From: Janthinobacterium sp. BJB426
GTDB lineage: Bacteria > Pseudomonadota > Gammaproteobacteria > Burkholderiales > Burkholderiaceae_D
Direction of reading: 5' to 3'
DNA: 64,000 bases
NCBI RefSeq assembly: GCF_002735705.1
Contig: NZ_PDZL01000002.1
Location: forward strand, 310,001 to 374,000
The translations under genes and the position numbers were made by a program. Under the pieces are notes generated by a model that made no database searches, was not told where the DNA came from, and was given only the letters and a program-made list of their open reading frames with translations. Shown piece after piece: positions 25,269 to 33,708 of the stretch. Position 1 is the first letter of the stretch; every line of letters begins with the position of its first letter.

Positions 25269-25898
25269 TCAGCGGCGCGATGGGTGTTTTTGCAGGAATT
25301 GCGGCACCTTGGCGGCGGCCAGCTTGTTCAGCGACACGAGCAAATCCGCATCGACATCGGCGATGCCATAGCTGCTGCGCAAATGGCGGCCGATATGGAT
25401 CAGCACTTGCGCCGCCACTTCCGCATCGGACTCGGCCCTGTGGGCGGCGCTCTTGAAGGCGATGCCCAGCTGGCTCGACAGCAAGCCCAGCTTGTAGCTG
25501 GCCATGCCGGGAAACACGCGGCGCGACAGTTTCAAGGAACACACGAGCGACTGGTGCGCCGGTGCCAGGTTCAGCCTGGCGCTTTCCGCGCGCAGGAATT
25601 TTTCATCGAAGCTGGCATTGTGCGCCGACAAGGCATCGCTGCCAATAAAATCCAGCAACTGCGGCACCACCTCGGCCACGGGCGGCGCCTTGTCCACCAT
25701 GGCCTGCGTGATGCCCGTCAAGCCCGTGATGAACGAGGGAATGCGCGCATTGCAGTTGATCAGGGTCACATAGCGGTCGGTGATCTGCCCGCCCTCGATG
25801 CGCAGCGCCGCCACTTCCGTGATGCGGTCGCCCATGTCGGGCGACAATCCGGTCGTCTCGAAGTCGATCATGACGATCGGTTTGTCAAACACATTCAT
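25269..25898 (-). CDS. DnaQ-like 3'-5' exonuclease (DEDDh)
   Basis: A 209-residue exonuclease domain protein. The DEDDh residues can be placed: Asp and Glu in IVMIDFETTGLSP, Asp in LSAHNASFDEKFL, and His with Asp in HRAESDAEVAAQVL. It resembles the epsilon proofreading fold but stands alone, like many RNase T/DnaQ-type accessory nucleases. It could degrade single-stranded DNA or RNA ends in the cytoplasm. AAAGAG precedes the ATG. It lies 38 bases downstream of the Hsp70-like gene on the same strand, so the two may share a transcript. Confidence 0.9.
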   Translation of the reverse strand: MNVFDKPIVMIDFETTGLSPDMGDRITEVAALRIEGGQITDRYVTLINCNARIPSFITGLTGITQAMVDKAPPVAEVVPQLLDFIGSDALSAHNASFDEKFLRAESARLNLAPAHQSLVCSLKLSRRVFPGMASYKLGLLSSQLGIAFKSAAHRAESDAEVAAQVLIHIGRHLRSSYGIADVDADLLVSLNKLAAAKVPQFLQKHPSRR

Positions 25899-25936
25899 GA
25901 AGTCAGGCTCTTTCTGCGATGCTGCGGTGGGCCAGC

Positions 25937-27187
25937 TTAGCCGAACTTGCGCACGGCGTCCAGCGCCAAGCCGGCGCCAATACTGCCGAACAGGTCACCC
26001 TCGACCTTGCGCGCGGCCGGCACCAGGGCTGCGATCTTTTCGCGCAGCAGGCGCACGCCGCTTGAGCCACCCGTGAAGAAGACGGTATCGACGTTTTCCG
26101 GCGCCACGCCCGCGTCGCGCAGCAGGCGCAGCACGGTTTCTTCCACGGAACCGCACAGGTGGCCGATGGCTTCATCGAACTGCGTGCGTTTGAGCAACAG
26201 GCTTTGCGCGGGCGACAGGCGATCCAGCTCCAGCTGCACTTCGGCCGCGTCGGACAATGCGATCTTGCCCTCTTCCACTTTCATGGCCAGCCAGTGGCCG
26301 GCGCGCTCGTCGATCAGCTTTTGCAAGCGCCCCATCTTGTCTTGCTCACGCGCATCGCGGCACACGTCGGCCAGCTGCACCCAGATCTTCTTCGTGTACG
26401 CCAGGTTGATCGTGTGCCAGGTAGCCAGGTTGAAATAATAGCTGGACGGCACTTCGCTATTGTTGTGCAGGCGGCTGCCATAGCCGAGCAAAGGCATGAC
26501 GGAAGACAGGCTCAGGTATTTATCGAAATCCGTGCCACCGATGTGCACGCCGCCGGTGGCGAGAATGTCGTCACGCCGCTCGGCCTTTTTCGCGCGCTCG
26601 GGTGACAAACGGACCAGCGAAAAGTCGGAGGTACCGCCGCCGATGTCGGCGATCAGCACCAGTTCTTCCTTGTCGATTTGCGACTCGTAGTCGAAGGCGG
26701 CGGCAATCGGTTCGAACTGGAAGGCGACATCCTTGAAGCCGACGGAGCGGGCCACTTCGGCCAGCGTGTCCTGCGCCAGCTGGTCGGCTTGCGCATTGTC
26801 ATCGATAAAGAAGACGGGACGGCCGAACACGGCGGACGAGAATTCGCGGCCGGCGGACTGCTCGGCGCGGCGTTTCACTTCACCAATGAATTGGGCCAGC
26901 AACATGCGAAATGGCAAGGCGCGGCCACCGACTTCCGTCTGGCCATCGATGAGACTCGTGCCCAGCAAGCTTTTCAGCGAGCGCATCAGGCGGCCCTCGT
27001 AACCGGCCAGATAGCCGGCCAGCGCCGCGCGGCCAAAACTGACTTCCTCGTCTTCCGCATTGAAGAAGACGACGGACGGTAAGGTCGTCTTGCCATCTTC
27101 CAGGCCGAGCATGGTGCTCTGCCCGGGACGTGCCCAGCCTACCGTGGAATTTGACGTGCCGAAATCGACGCCGCAAGCATTGGCCAT
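25937..27187 (-). CDS. Hsp70-like protein, YegD type
   Basis: A 416-residue actin-like ATPase of the Hsp70 superfamily. CGVDFGTSNSTVGWA is the phosphate-1 loop; FEPIAAAFDYE and VLIADIGGGTSDFSLVRL form the connect and phosphate-2 motifs; TVFFTGGSSGVRLLREKI is the adenosine motif. The substrate-binding C-terminal domain of DnaK is absent, as in YegD-like proteins, so it is probably not a general chaperone. AGGGAAGGG precedes the ATG. The downstream exonuclease gene is on the same strand, 38 bases away. Confidence 0.9.
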   Translation of the reverse strand: MANACGVDFGTSNSTVGWARPGQSTMLGLEDGKTTLPSVVFFNAEDEEVSFGRAALAGYLAGYEGRLMRSLKSLLGTSLIDGQTEVGGRALPFRMLLAQFIGEVKRRAEQSAGREFSSAVFGRPVFFIDDNAQADQLAQDTLAEVARSVGFKDVAFQFEPIAAAFDYESQIDKEELVLIADIGGGTSDFSLVRLSPERAKKAERRDDILATGGVHIGGTDFDKYLSLSSVMPLLGYGSRLHNNSEVPSSYYFNLATWHTINLAYTKKIWVQLADVCRDAREQDKMGRLQKLIDERAGHWLAMKVEEGKIALSDAAEVQLELDRLSPAQSLLLKRTQFDEAIGHLCGSVEETVLRLLRDAGVAPENVDTVFFTGGSSGVRLLREKIAALVPAARKVEGDLFGSIGAGLALDAVRKFG

Positions 27188-27369
27188 GTCGACCCTTCCC
27201 TGAATAAAGGGGCGTTATGTTATCAGAAGGCAGGCCATTGCACCAGCAAAACCATTCAGCCCGGCCAACATCACAAGATTGCTTTGCATCAAGTACTGGC
27301 CGCGCGTAAAAGCTACTCTTGGGAGTGACGCCGAACAACTCGGCCAGCTCCCGGAGACCCATCGTGCCC

Positions 27370-27680
27370 CCCAAACCCTCTGCGCCGGCTGCGCGCTGTC
27401 AACGATGGCGGCAAGCTGGCCTTGCCAAATGCAAAGATTTCCTTTGCCGCCGATTCCGGCATCCTCGGCAGCGTCGATGCCGTGACGGACAAGACAAGAC
27501 AAGACAAGACAAGGATGCCGTGTCCGTCAGTGCGCTGGGGGCCGCCGCCACGCAGGCGTCTGCCCTGGCCGGCAGCGACCTGCGCCTGAGTTCAGCCGTA
27601 GGCCAGGATGCCAGCGGCGCGGACGTGCTGCCGGAGATCGCCACCCTGGCGTGCCAGCCCATCGACCACTTGCCATTCAG
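27370..27680 (+). pseudogene. Decayed coding fragment interrupted by a pentanucleotide tract
   Basis: The 633 bases between the Hsp70-like and LacI genes hold no intact gene. Two protein-like stretches lie in different frames on either side of a (GACAA)5 tract: NDGGKLALPNAKISFAADSG before it and DAVSVSALGAAATQASALAG, continuing to ASGADVLPEIATLA, after it. Joining them needs a change in repeat number. No start codon with a ribosome site was found, and the 3' part runs into the LacI promoter region. I do not recognise the parent family. The remaining part (27188-27370) shows nothing beyond a probable promoter for the Hsp70-like gene. Confidence 0.35.
27488..27512. repeat. (GACAA)5 pentanucleotide tandem repeat
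   Basis: Five perfect, uninterrupted copies of GACAA. A 5-base unit shifts the reading frame with every gain or loss of a copy. It is the only perfect short tandem array of this length that I noticed in the window. Confidence 0.95.
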
Positions 27681-27820
27681 TCATATTTTTTGCAACATGA
27701 ACAAGAAAACAGTCTTGCCATGCGGCAATCTTTTACGCTATGCTCATTCTGCCCGCCCAGGCCGCCACAAGCGGCCGGGCCTGCAGGAATACTTTGAGAC
27801 AGGTTGCTTGCCAGACCAAT

Positions 27821-28930
27821 ATGCGAAAAAAGAATACTGTAGCCCGGACACCCAGCACCGCCAGCCGCGCCATACCCGGCGCCGGACGGCGCGTGACCTC
27901 GTATGACGTGGCCCTGCTGGCCGGCGTGTCGCAATCGGCCGTGTCGCGCTGCTTCAAGCCGGGCGCCAGCATCTCACAAGCCACCCACGCCAAGGTCATG
28001 CAGGCGGCCATCAGCCTCGACTACATCCCCAACGCGGCCGCGCGCAGCCTGATCACGCGGCGCTCGAACCTAGTGGCCGTCATCATTTCCAACCTGGCCA
28101 ACCTGTACTATCCGCAAGTGCTGTCCGATCTGAGCCAGCAAATCGCCCGCCAGGGCAAGCGCCTGTTACTGTTTACCCTGGAGCGCGAAGCGGACATCGG
28201 CAAGGTCTTGTGCGATGTGTGGCAATACCAGGTCGACGGCGCCGTCGTGGCCGCCTGCCTGTCGGACGAGCAGATGGCCGAATTCGGCCGGCGCGACGTG
28301 CCGCTGGTGCTGTTCAACCGCAGCCCGCGCGAGCACGCCGTACACGCCGTGCTGTGCGACCAGGGTGAAGCGGCGCGCCTGCTCGTCTCGCGCCTGGCCG
28401 AGGCGGGCCACCGCCAGTTCGCCATCATCGACGGTCCCGGCGACTCGGCCGTCGCGCAGGAACGCAAGGCCGGCATGCTCGACCGTTTGCTGACCCTGGG
28501 CTTGCCTGCCCCCATCGTCGTCAGCGGCAACTACGATTACGCCAGCGGCGGACGGGGCTTGCGCAAGGTCATCGACCGCCTGGGCCGCGTGCCGGACGCC
28601 GTCATTTGCGGCAACGACATCATGGCCATCGGCTGCCTGGACACGGCGCGCCACCAGATGGGCATCCAGGTGCCGCTGCAAATGTCGGTGGCCGGTTTCG
28701 ACGCGCTGGAAGCGTCGGGCTGGCTCAGCTACGACATCACCACCCTGCGCCAGCCCGTGCAAAAGATGGCCACCGACGCCGTCGCCATGCTGGGCGAACT
28801 GATGGAACGGCGCGGCGGCAGCGCCGAGCGGCGCCGCTATTGCTCGTATCTGGTGGAGGGAAGTACGGCGCGGCTGACCAGCGAACCGGCGTATATGGCG
28901 CAGCGCCTGGGAATAATGGCCGCCGCCTGA
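27821..28930 (+). CDS. LacI-family transcriptional regulator
   Basis: A 369-residue regulator. After a basic N-terminal extension, the DNA-binding domain reads TSYDVALLAGVSQSAVSRCF, followed by the hinge helix region YIPNAAARSLITRRSNLVAV. The periplasmic-binding-protein-like domain has IISNLANLYYPQVLSDL, AIIDGPGDSAVAQERKAG, PDAVICGNDIMAIGCLD and SVAGFDALEASGW, as in the GalR/LacI family. The ligand is unknown; no sugar operon is adjacent. The ATG at 27821 was chosen since the preceding in-frame sequence is upstream AT-rich leader. The HTH starts about 32 residues in, an unusually long N-terminal arm. The ribosome site is weak. Confidence 0.88.
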   Translation: MRKKNTVARTPSTASRAIPGAGRRVTSYDVALLAGVSQSAVSRCFKPGASISQATHAKVMQAAISLDYIPNAAARSLITRRSNLVAVIISNLANLYYPQVLSDLSQQIARQGKRLLLFTLEREADIGKVLCDVWQYQVDGAVVAACLSDEQMAEFGRRDVPLVLFNRSPREHAVHAVLCDQGEAARLLVSRLAEAGHRQFAIIDGPGDSAVAQERKAGMLDRLLTLGLPAPIVVSGNYDYASGGRGLRKVIDRLGRVPDAVICGNDIMAIGCLDTARHQMGIQVPLQMSVAGFDALEASGWLSYDITTLRQPVQKMATDAVAMLGELMERRGGSAERRRYCSYLVEGSTARLTSEPAYMAQRLGIMAAA

Positions 28931-28940
28931 AAACAAAAAA

Positions 28941-28965
28941 ACCTCGCATCGCTGCGAGGTTTTTC
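28941..28965. terminator. Bidirectional terminator between LacI and yidB-like genes
   Basis: An 8-base stem (ACCTCGCA / TGCGAGGT) has a TCGC loop. It is preceded by A7 and followed by TTTTTC. It lies between two convergent genes, 10 bases after the LacI stop. Confidence 0.9.
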
Positions 28966-28983
28966 ATTTTCAGGACCAAGGAA

Positions 28984-29403
28984 TCAACCGAAGATCTTGC
29001 CCTTGAGCATATTCAAACCCTGGCTGACGAGGTCATTGCCTTCCGGTACCTGACCGTCCGGCGTCAGCTTGTCGATCAGCTGGGGCAGCAAGGCTGCCAG
29101 GCCGCCCGAGGCCGCGTCCGGGGCGACGCCGGCTTTTTCAGCGATCTGGGTGATCGTATCGCTACCCAGCGCATCCTTGATCTGTTCGCCGGAAACGGGC
29201 GCATTGGCGCCGGTGCCGATCCAGCTGGCTACCTGGTCGCCCAGGCCGCTTTCCTGGAATTTCTGCAGCAGGCCGGGCAAGCCGCCGTGCTGGTTAACCA
29301 GGTCCATCACACTGGCCATCAATCCCGATGGGGCTTCCCCGTCCGCACTTTTATTGCCCAAAGCGCTCATCGCCTGTCCTGCAAGTTGATCTAGCAAACT
29401 CAT
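28984..29403 (-). CDS. YidB-like DUF937 protein
   Basis: A 139-residue soluble protein, starting MSLLDQLAGQAMSAL. The conserved features of the YidB/DUF937 family are visible: VMDLVNQHGGLPGLLQKFQ, ESGLGDQVASWIGTGANAPV, the QIKDALGSDTITQIAEKAGV segment and the LLPQLIDKLTPDGQVP end. The function is not established. CAGGAG precedes the ATG. It is monocistronic and ends in the shared terminator at 28941. The upstream gap (29404-29663) is AT-rich and also carries the promoter of the next gene. Confidence 0.88.
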   Translation of the reverse strand: MSLLDQLAGQAMSALGNKSADGEAPSGLMASVMDLVNQHGGLPGLLQKFQESGLGDQVASWIGTGANAPVSGEQIKDALGSDTITQIAEKAGVAPDAASGGLAALLPQLIDKLTPDGQVPEGNDLVSQGLNMLKGKIFG

Positions 29404-29604
29404 CGTATTCTCCTGAACGCTATCGATTCGTGCCGCGTGACTGCGGCATCCGGCATGGCGCAGACCATTCTCCACCATGGAAATCATTATACTATGAATA
29501 ATAAAAATGCCATAATTGCAATTTCAAGGCGAACGCACGGACGGCCTCACTGTCGAGGCGCCCACCTCCATCATATTTAGTTCGGCACAACTTGCAAGCG
29601 TAAA

Positions 29605-29631
29605 TTGACACTTCGCAAAAACGTGTAGAAT
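29605..29631 (+). promoter_or_regulatory. Putative sigma-70 promoter of the 70-residue protein gene
   Basis: A perfect TTGACA (29605-29610) is followed 15 bases later by TAGAAT (29626-29631). The spacing is shorter than the optimum. The position, 33 bases before an ATG with a strong GAGGAG site, supports it. Confidence 0.45.
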
Positions 29632-29663
29632 TAATTTTCCTACTTACTGAGGAGTATCAACAC

Positions 29664-29876
29664 ATGAACATCAATAAAGCGGTAGACAAGGCTTACGAAA
29701 AAAAGACGTTCAAGGAAATCGCTGATGCCCCCGTCGATGCGCTGCAAGGCGTGAGCGAAAAAGATGCAGAGCTGCTCAAGCAGGCATTCAATATCAAGAC
29801 CGTGCGCGACCTGGCAAACCTGAAATACTCGAAGTGGGCGCGCGCCATCGTTACCCTGGCCGATACGGAAGAATAG
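29664..29876 (+). CDS. Small helix-hairpin-helix-like protein
   Basis: A 70-residue soluble protein with its own promoter, the ribosome site TGAGGAG and a terminator, so it is very probably real and well expressed. The segment ALQGVSEKDAELLKQAFNIK, continuing TVRDLANLKY, reads like a helix-hairpin-helix of the kind in which a small 'LxGVSxxxAELLK' turn is followed by a 'TVxDLA' helix, seen in DUF4332-like and non-specific nucleic-acid-binding proteins. The N-terminus (NINKAVDKAYEKKTF) is basic. Its function is unknown; DNA or RNA binding is an inference. Confidence 0.8.
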   Translation: MNINKAVDKAYEKKTFKEIADAPVDALQGVSEKDAELLKQAFNIKTVRDLANLKYSKWARAIVTLADTEE

Positions 29877-29911
29877 ACCGGGCCATGCCTTTGGCATCCC
29901 CGTCAGCACAG

Positions 29912-29935
29912 CCCGCCCCAACCGGCGGGTTTTTT
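29912..29935 (+). terminator. Rho-independent terminator
   Basis: A 6-base stem (CCCGCC / GGCGGG) with a CCAACC loop is followed by T6. It lies 36 bases after the stop of the small protein gene. Confidence 0.88.
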
Positions 29936-29985
29936 CATGCCGGCCCACTATCGGCTGGCAAGCCGATAGCCGCGCGGAGGCGCCA

Positions 29986-30693
29986 TTGGCAACGCCGCTG
30001 ACCCTGCCCGGCATCTGCTGGCCACTGCAAGCGAGCACGGGCCATCTTGCCGTCACCACCTCCCACATCACGGGCCATTTTCGCGCCGGCGCGGGACTGG
30101 ACGCCATCATCGTCTGCGATCTGCTGCCCGCTGGAAAATTTCGCAATGGCGCGGCGCGGCACTGGTGCCGCACGCACCAGTGCTACTGGGGCACGCAGGC
30201 CGATCTGGCCGGCTGGCAAGCAACACAGCCCATGCGTTGCCGCCAGCACGCCAGCCCCATGGGCTATGTGCTGTATCCGGAACTGTTCGACCCCATGCAA
30301 TTCCACGCCACCACCTTGCGCCTGGGTCCGGAGGGCTTGCTGCAACTGCGCGCCCGGTCCGATGACGGCGGCACCCTGCTGGCGCGCGAGCTGGTCGCGC
30401 TGGCCATCGACTGCCGCGCCCTGCCCGGCCTGTTTCCTCACGACATAGTGCAACTGAATATCACGCCGCCCGCCGCGCTGGCCCTCGCCGCCGCCTTGCA
30501 GGCCGGCGCGCCGCTCGCATGCAGCGATTGCGCCCGCTGCGGCCACCCGCACCTGGACCTGGGCAGCTTCGCGCTGGCGCCGCACCGGCGCCACAGTTGC
30601 GGCCACTGCGGCCACGACGCCTCGCACAGCGCCACGGCCATCGTCTCGACACCCTTGTGGCGGCTGCGCCAACGCTACCCGCAATGGTTCTGA
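29986..30693 (+). CDS. Hypothetical protein with C-terminal zinc ribbon
   Basis: A 235-residue protein. There is no ATG, but a TTG at 29986 has an ideal GGAGG 5 bases upstream and fits the open frame. The N-terminal two thirds have no clear motif, only scattered Cys/His (HWCRTHQCYWG, MRCRQH). Near the C-terminus CSDCARCGHPHLDLGSF and HRRHSCGHCGHDASHS form a probable zinc-binding cluster with several CxxC pairs. No membrane segment or signal peptide is visible. I do not recognise the family. It lies between a terminator and the DUF6328 gene (87-base gap). Confidence 0.65.
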   Translation: MATPLTLPGICWPLQASTGHLAVTTSHITGHFRAGAGLDAIIVCDLLPAGKFRNGAARHWCRTHQCYWGTQADLAGWQATQPMRCRQHASPMGYVLYPELFDPMQFHATTLRLGPEGLLQLRARSDDGGTLLARELVALAIDCRALPGLFPHDIVQLNITPPAALALAAALQAGAPLACSDCARCGHPHLDLGSFALAPHRRHSCGHCGHDASHSATAIVSTPLWRLRQRYPQWF

Positions 30694-30780
30694 CGCAATG
30701 CGTCGGAAGGTGCGCCCGCCCACAGTCAGACACGGCACCGCCGCGTAGACTTGCCCCATCACCACTGCGAGGACAAGCCC

Positions 30781-31254
30781 ATGCCACACGCGCAACACCA
30801 GGATGAAGATGGCCAGCCAGGCGATGAAGGCGACTTGTCCGACCTGCTCAGCGAATTGCGCATCCTCTTGCCGGGCGCGCAGATGCTGACGGCCTTCCTC
30901 ATCATCCTGCCCTTCAACGGCGGCTTCGCGAAGATCGTGCAGGCGGAAAAAATCGTCTTCCTGCTGACATTTTTCCTGTCCATGACCAGCCTGGTGCTGC
31001 TCAGCGCTCCAGCCATCCAGCACCGCGTCATGCGTCCCCTGCAAGACCGCGAACGCTTCAAGCGCGTGGCCGACCGCATCATGATGTGCGGCGCCTTTTC
31101 CCTGGCCCTGGCGTTTATCCTTGGCACCAACCTGGTGATGTCGGAAGTGTTCGGCCACGTCGCCGGCATCGTCGCCTGCGTGCTGATGGGTGCGCTCATC
31201 GTCTGCATGTGGTGGTGGCTGCCCTTGCACCTGAAGCGCGCCAGGAAAATCTAG
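30781..31254 (+). CDS. DUF6328 membrane protein
   Basis: A 157-residue inner-membrane protein. A polar acidic N-terminus (HAQHQDEDGQPGDEG) leads to LSELRILLPGAQMLTAFLII, the typical DUF6328 opening. Four hydrophobic segments follow (about residues 35-52, 65-83, 103-123 and 130-149). An Arg-rich loop, RDRERFKRVADR-like (LQDRERFKRVADRIMM), lies between helices 2 and 3. The function is unknown. The ATG at 30781 was preferred over one ten codons earlier. The stop interlocks with that of the convergent LysR gene in CTAG (31251-31254). Confidence 0.8.
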   Translation: MPHAQHQDEDGQPGDEGDLSDLLSELRILLPGAQMLTAFLIILPFNGGFAKIVQAEKIVFLLTFFLSMTSLVLLSAPAIQHRVMRPLQDRERFKRVADRIMMCGAFSLALAFILGTNLVMSEVFGHVAGIVACVLMGALIVCMWWWLPLHLKRARKI

Positions 31255-32153
31255 GCGACGACGCCCGCCTGCTCCAGCAAGGTTGCCCGAAAAATCCCCA
31301 CCAGCGGACGCAGGTTGACCTTGTGCCAGGCCAGCCACAAGGGCGTGCGGTAGCTGAACCACGGCAATTCGCGCACGACGACGCCGGCCGGCGCGTGCTG
31401 GCGCAGGCTGTGCTGGATCATGGCCATGCCCAGCCCGGCCGCCACCAGGCCCAGCGCCGTCAGCGGTTCCGTTGCCTCCATGCGGATATCGGGCGTAAAG
31501 CCGGCGCGGGCGCAGGCTGCGATGAAATTATCGTGTTTCAGCGCGCTTTCCTTGTGCAGCACGGCGATCCACTCCTGGCCCGCCAGGTCGTCCGGCGTGA
31601 GATCCGCCTTGTGCGCCAGCGGGTGCGTCTCCGGCAAGGCCAGCAGCATGGGGTCGCTCAGCACTTGCGCGCAATCGAGGTCCGGGTCGTTCGGCAGCGG
31701 CGGTTCGCACAGCAGCGCGATATCGAGGCTGCGCTGGCGCAAGCCTTCGATCTGCTCGGCCGAATGCAGGTTGTACAGGGCGACGTGCACTTGCGGCCGC
31801 GTGGCGCGCAGGCTGCGCAAGCCGTCCGGCAAGACGCCCGCATGCATGGCGTTTTCGATATAGCCGATGCACAGGCCGCCTTCATCGCCGCGTCCCAGGC
31901 GTTTCGCCAATGCTTCCAGACGATTCCCGTGCGTAATAAAAGCGCGCGCTTCAGCCAGAAAGGTATGGCCGTCGCGCGTCAGGCGGATGCGCTGCGCGCT
32001 GCGCTCGAACAGGGTCAGGCCCAGCTTGTCTTCGAGCTGGGCGATTTGCCGGCTCAGCGGCGATTGGGAAATGTGCAAGCGCTCGGCGGCGCGCCCCACG
32101 TGCTCTTCCTCGGCGACGGCGATGAAGTATTGCAATTGGCGGATGTCCAGCAT
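31251..32153 (-). CDS. LysR-family transcriptional regulator
   Basis: A 300-residue LysR regulator. The winged HTH is LQYFIAVAEEEHVGRAAERL followed by ISQSPLSRQIAQLEDKLG. The effector domain has the usual GLCIGYIENAMHAGVLPD and LDIALLCEPPLPND stretches. It is divergent from an aldo-keto reductase plus SRPBCC pair, with a dyad in the 102-base gap, so it most likely controls those genes. The effector is unknown. GAAAGG lies 8 bases before the ATG at 32153, where the domain begins (MLDIRQLQYF). Confidence 0.9.
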   Translation of the reverse strand: MLDIRQLQYFIAVAEEEHVGRAAERLHISQSPLSRQIAQLEDKLGLTLFERSAQRIRLTRDGHTFLAEARAFITHGNRLEALAKRLGRGDEGGLCIGYIENAMHAGVLPDGLRSLRATRPQVHVALYNLHSAEQIEGLRQRSLDIALLCEPPLPNDPDLDCAQVLSDPMLLALPETHPLAHKADLTPDDLAGQEWIAVLHKESALKHDNFIAACARAGFTPDIRMEATEPLTALGLVAAGLGMAMIQHSLRQHAPAGVVVRELPWFSYRTPLWLAWHKVNLRPLVGIFRATLLEQAGVVA

Positions 32154-32192
32154 ATCAGACCTTTCGGGACTCAAGTTGCGCCAATTATGTCT

Positions 32193-32213
32193 TGGACAGG
32201 CTTAACTTGTCCA
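32193..32213. promoter_or_regulatory. Dyad in the LysR/aldo-keto reductase divergent gap
   Basis: TGGACA (32193-32198) and TGTCCA (32208-32213) form an inverted repeat with 9 bases between the arms. The size fits a LysR T-N11-A-type site, and it lies 40 bases from both starts. The binding protein is inferred from position only. Confidence 0.5.
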
Positions 32214-32255
32214 GCTATTCTGTCTTCACTGATCCACACATTGAAGGAAAACATC

Positions 32256-33272
32256 ATGAGTATCAAACACTTACTGACAGGCAAACTGGGTTTCGGCACG
32301 GCGCCGCTGGGCAATATGTTCCGCAACATTCCCGAGCAAGAAGCGCTGGCGACCGTCGACGCGGCCTGGGATAGCGGCATCCGCTATTTCGATACGGCCC
32401 CGTTCTATGGCGCCGGCCTGGCCGAGCTGCGCCTGGGCGCCGCCCTGAAGCAGCGCCGCCGCGACGAATACGTGCTGAGCACCAAGGTCGGCCGCCTGAT
32501 CCTCGACGAACTGGAAGACCCGGCCAGCCGCGAACTGGGCGAAAAAGGCGGATTGTTCGAATTTGGCCGCAAGAACAAGATCGTCGATGACTATACGGCC
32601 GACGCCACCCTGCGCTCGATCGAAGACAGTTTGAAACGCCTGGATACGGACCACCTCGACATCGTCTGGGTACACGACATCGCCCAGGATTTCCACGGCG
32701 ACAACTGGCTGGCGCAATTCGAGATAGCCCGCACGGGCGCCTTCCGCGTGTTGACCCGCTTGCGCGAAGAAGGCGTCATCAAGGCCTGGGGCGTGGGCGT
32801 GAACAAGGTGGAACCGCTGGAACTGACCCTGGATTTAAGCGAAGCGCAGCCGGACGCCTTCCTGCTGGCCGGCCGCTACACCCTGCTCGACCATGAACGG
32901 GCGCTGCAGCGCCTGATGCCCGCCGCGGCAAGGCAGAACGTCGACATCGTCGTGGGCGGCCCCTACAGCTCGGGCATCCTGGCCGGTGGCGCGCACTTTG
33001 AATACCAGAAGGCCTCGCCCGAAATCATTGCTAAAGTGGAACGCATCAAGGCCATCGCCGCGCGCCATGGCGTCAGCGTGAAGGCGGCCGCCCTGCAATT
33101 TTCTCTGGCCAATCCGGCCGTGGCTGCCGTGATCCCCGGCGCCAGCCGTCCGGAACGCCTGGCCGAAGACCAGCAAGCATTGAACAGCGTCATCCCGGCC
33201 GCCTTCTGGCAAGACATGCGCGCCGAACAGCTGGTGTCCGCCTTCGCTCCGCTGCCTGGCAGCGCTACCTAA
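32256..33272 (+). CDS. Aldo/keto reductase
   Basis: A 338-residue NAD(P)H-dependent oxidoreductase. The catalytic tetrad can be placed: Asp and Tyr in RYFDTAPFYGAG, Lys in VLSTKVGRL and His in DIVWVHDIAQD. The C-terminal cofactor region VVGGPYSSGIL followed by VAAVIPGASRPERL is intact. The sequence style is that of the D-threo-aldose/L-fucose/pyridoxal dehydrogenase subgroup. It is the first gene of a pair with the SRPBCC protein, divergent from the LysR regulator. GAAGGAAA lies upstream of the ATG. The substrate is unknown. Confidence 0.88.
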   Translation: MSIKHLLTGKLGFGTAPLGNMFRNIPEQEALATVDAAWDSGIRYFDTAPFYGAGLAELRLGAALKQRRRDEYVLSTKVGRLILDELEDPASRELGEKGGLFEFGRKNKIVDDYTADATLRSIEDSLKRLDTDHLDIVWVHDIAQDFHGDNWLAQFEIARTGAFRVLTRLREEGVIKAWGVGVNKVEPLELTLDLSEAQPDAFLLAGRYTLLDHERALQRLMPAAARQNVDIVVGGPYSSGILAGGAHFEYQKASPEIIAKVERIKAIAARHGVSVKAAALQFSLANPAVAAVIPGASRPERLAEDQQALNSVIPAAFWQDMRAEQLVSAFAPLPGSAT

Positions 33273-33291
33273 TAGATACAAGGAACTCATC

Positions 33292-33708
33292 ATGGCACAT
33301 ACCACTACCTCGATCGACATCGCCGCCACGCCGGCGCAAGTGTGGCAACTGATCGGCGGCTTCAACTCGCTACCCGACTGGCTGCCCTACATTCCCAGCA
33401 GCACCCTCAGCGACGGGGGGCGCATCCGCCACCTGGCCAACCCGGCCGGCGACGTCATCGTCGAGCAGCTGGAAGCGTACGACAACACAGCGCGCAGCTA
33501 CAGCTATTCGATTCTGCAGGCGCCGTTTCCCGCCAGCGATTACCTGTCGACCCTGCAAGTGAGCCCGATTGCCGGCAGCGCTGGCGCGCGGGTCACCTGG
33601 TCCGGCCGCTTCACCGCTGTCGGCGTGAGCGAGCAGGAAGTGACGGAGCTGTTCCACGGCATTTATGTGGCGGGGCTGGAAGCGTTGCAACAAACCTTGT
33701 CTGAATAA
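33292..33708 (+). CDS. SRPBCC-family protein
   Basis: A 138-residue START-like protein. SIDIAATPAQVWQLIGGFNS followed by LPDWLPYIPSS is the standard N-terminus of the polyketide cyclase/SRPBCC fold. YSYSILQAPFPASDYLSTLQV and RVTWSGRFTAVG are further strands, and a C-terminal helix closes the hydrophobic pocket (GIYVAGLEALQQTL). It may bind or convert a small hydrophobic ligand. It follows the aldo-keto reductase by 19 bases and has its own ribosome site (CAAGGAA), so the two probably act on the same compound class. Confidence 0.88.
   Translation: MAHTTTSIDIAATPAQVWQLIGGFNSLPDWLPYIPSSTLSDGGRIRHLANPAGDVIVEQLEAYDNTARSYSYSILQAPFPASDYLSTLQVSPIAGSAGARVTWSGRFTAVGVSEQEVTELFHGIYVAGLEALQQTLSE

Noticed and set aside
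27488..27512. Tandem repeat considered as a CRISPR remnant
   Set aside because: Units of five bases without spacers and with no cas gene nearby do not form a CRISPR array.
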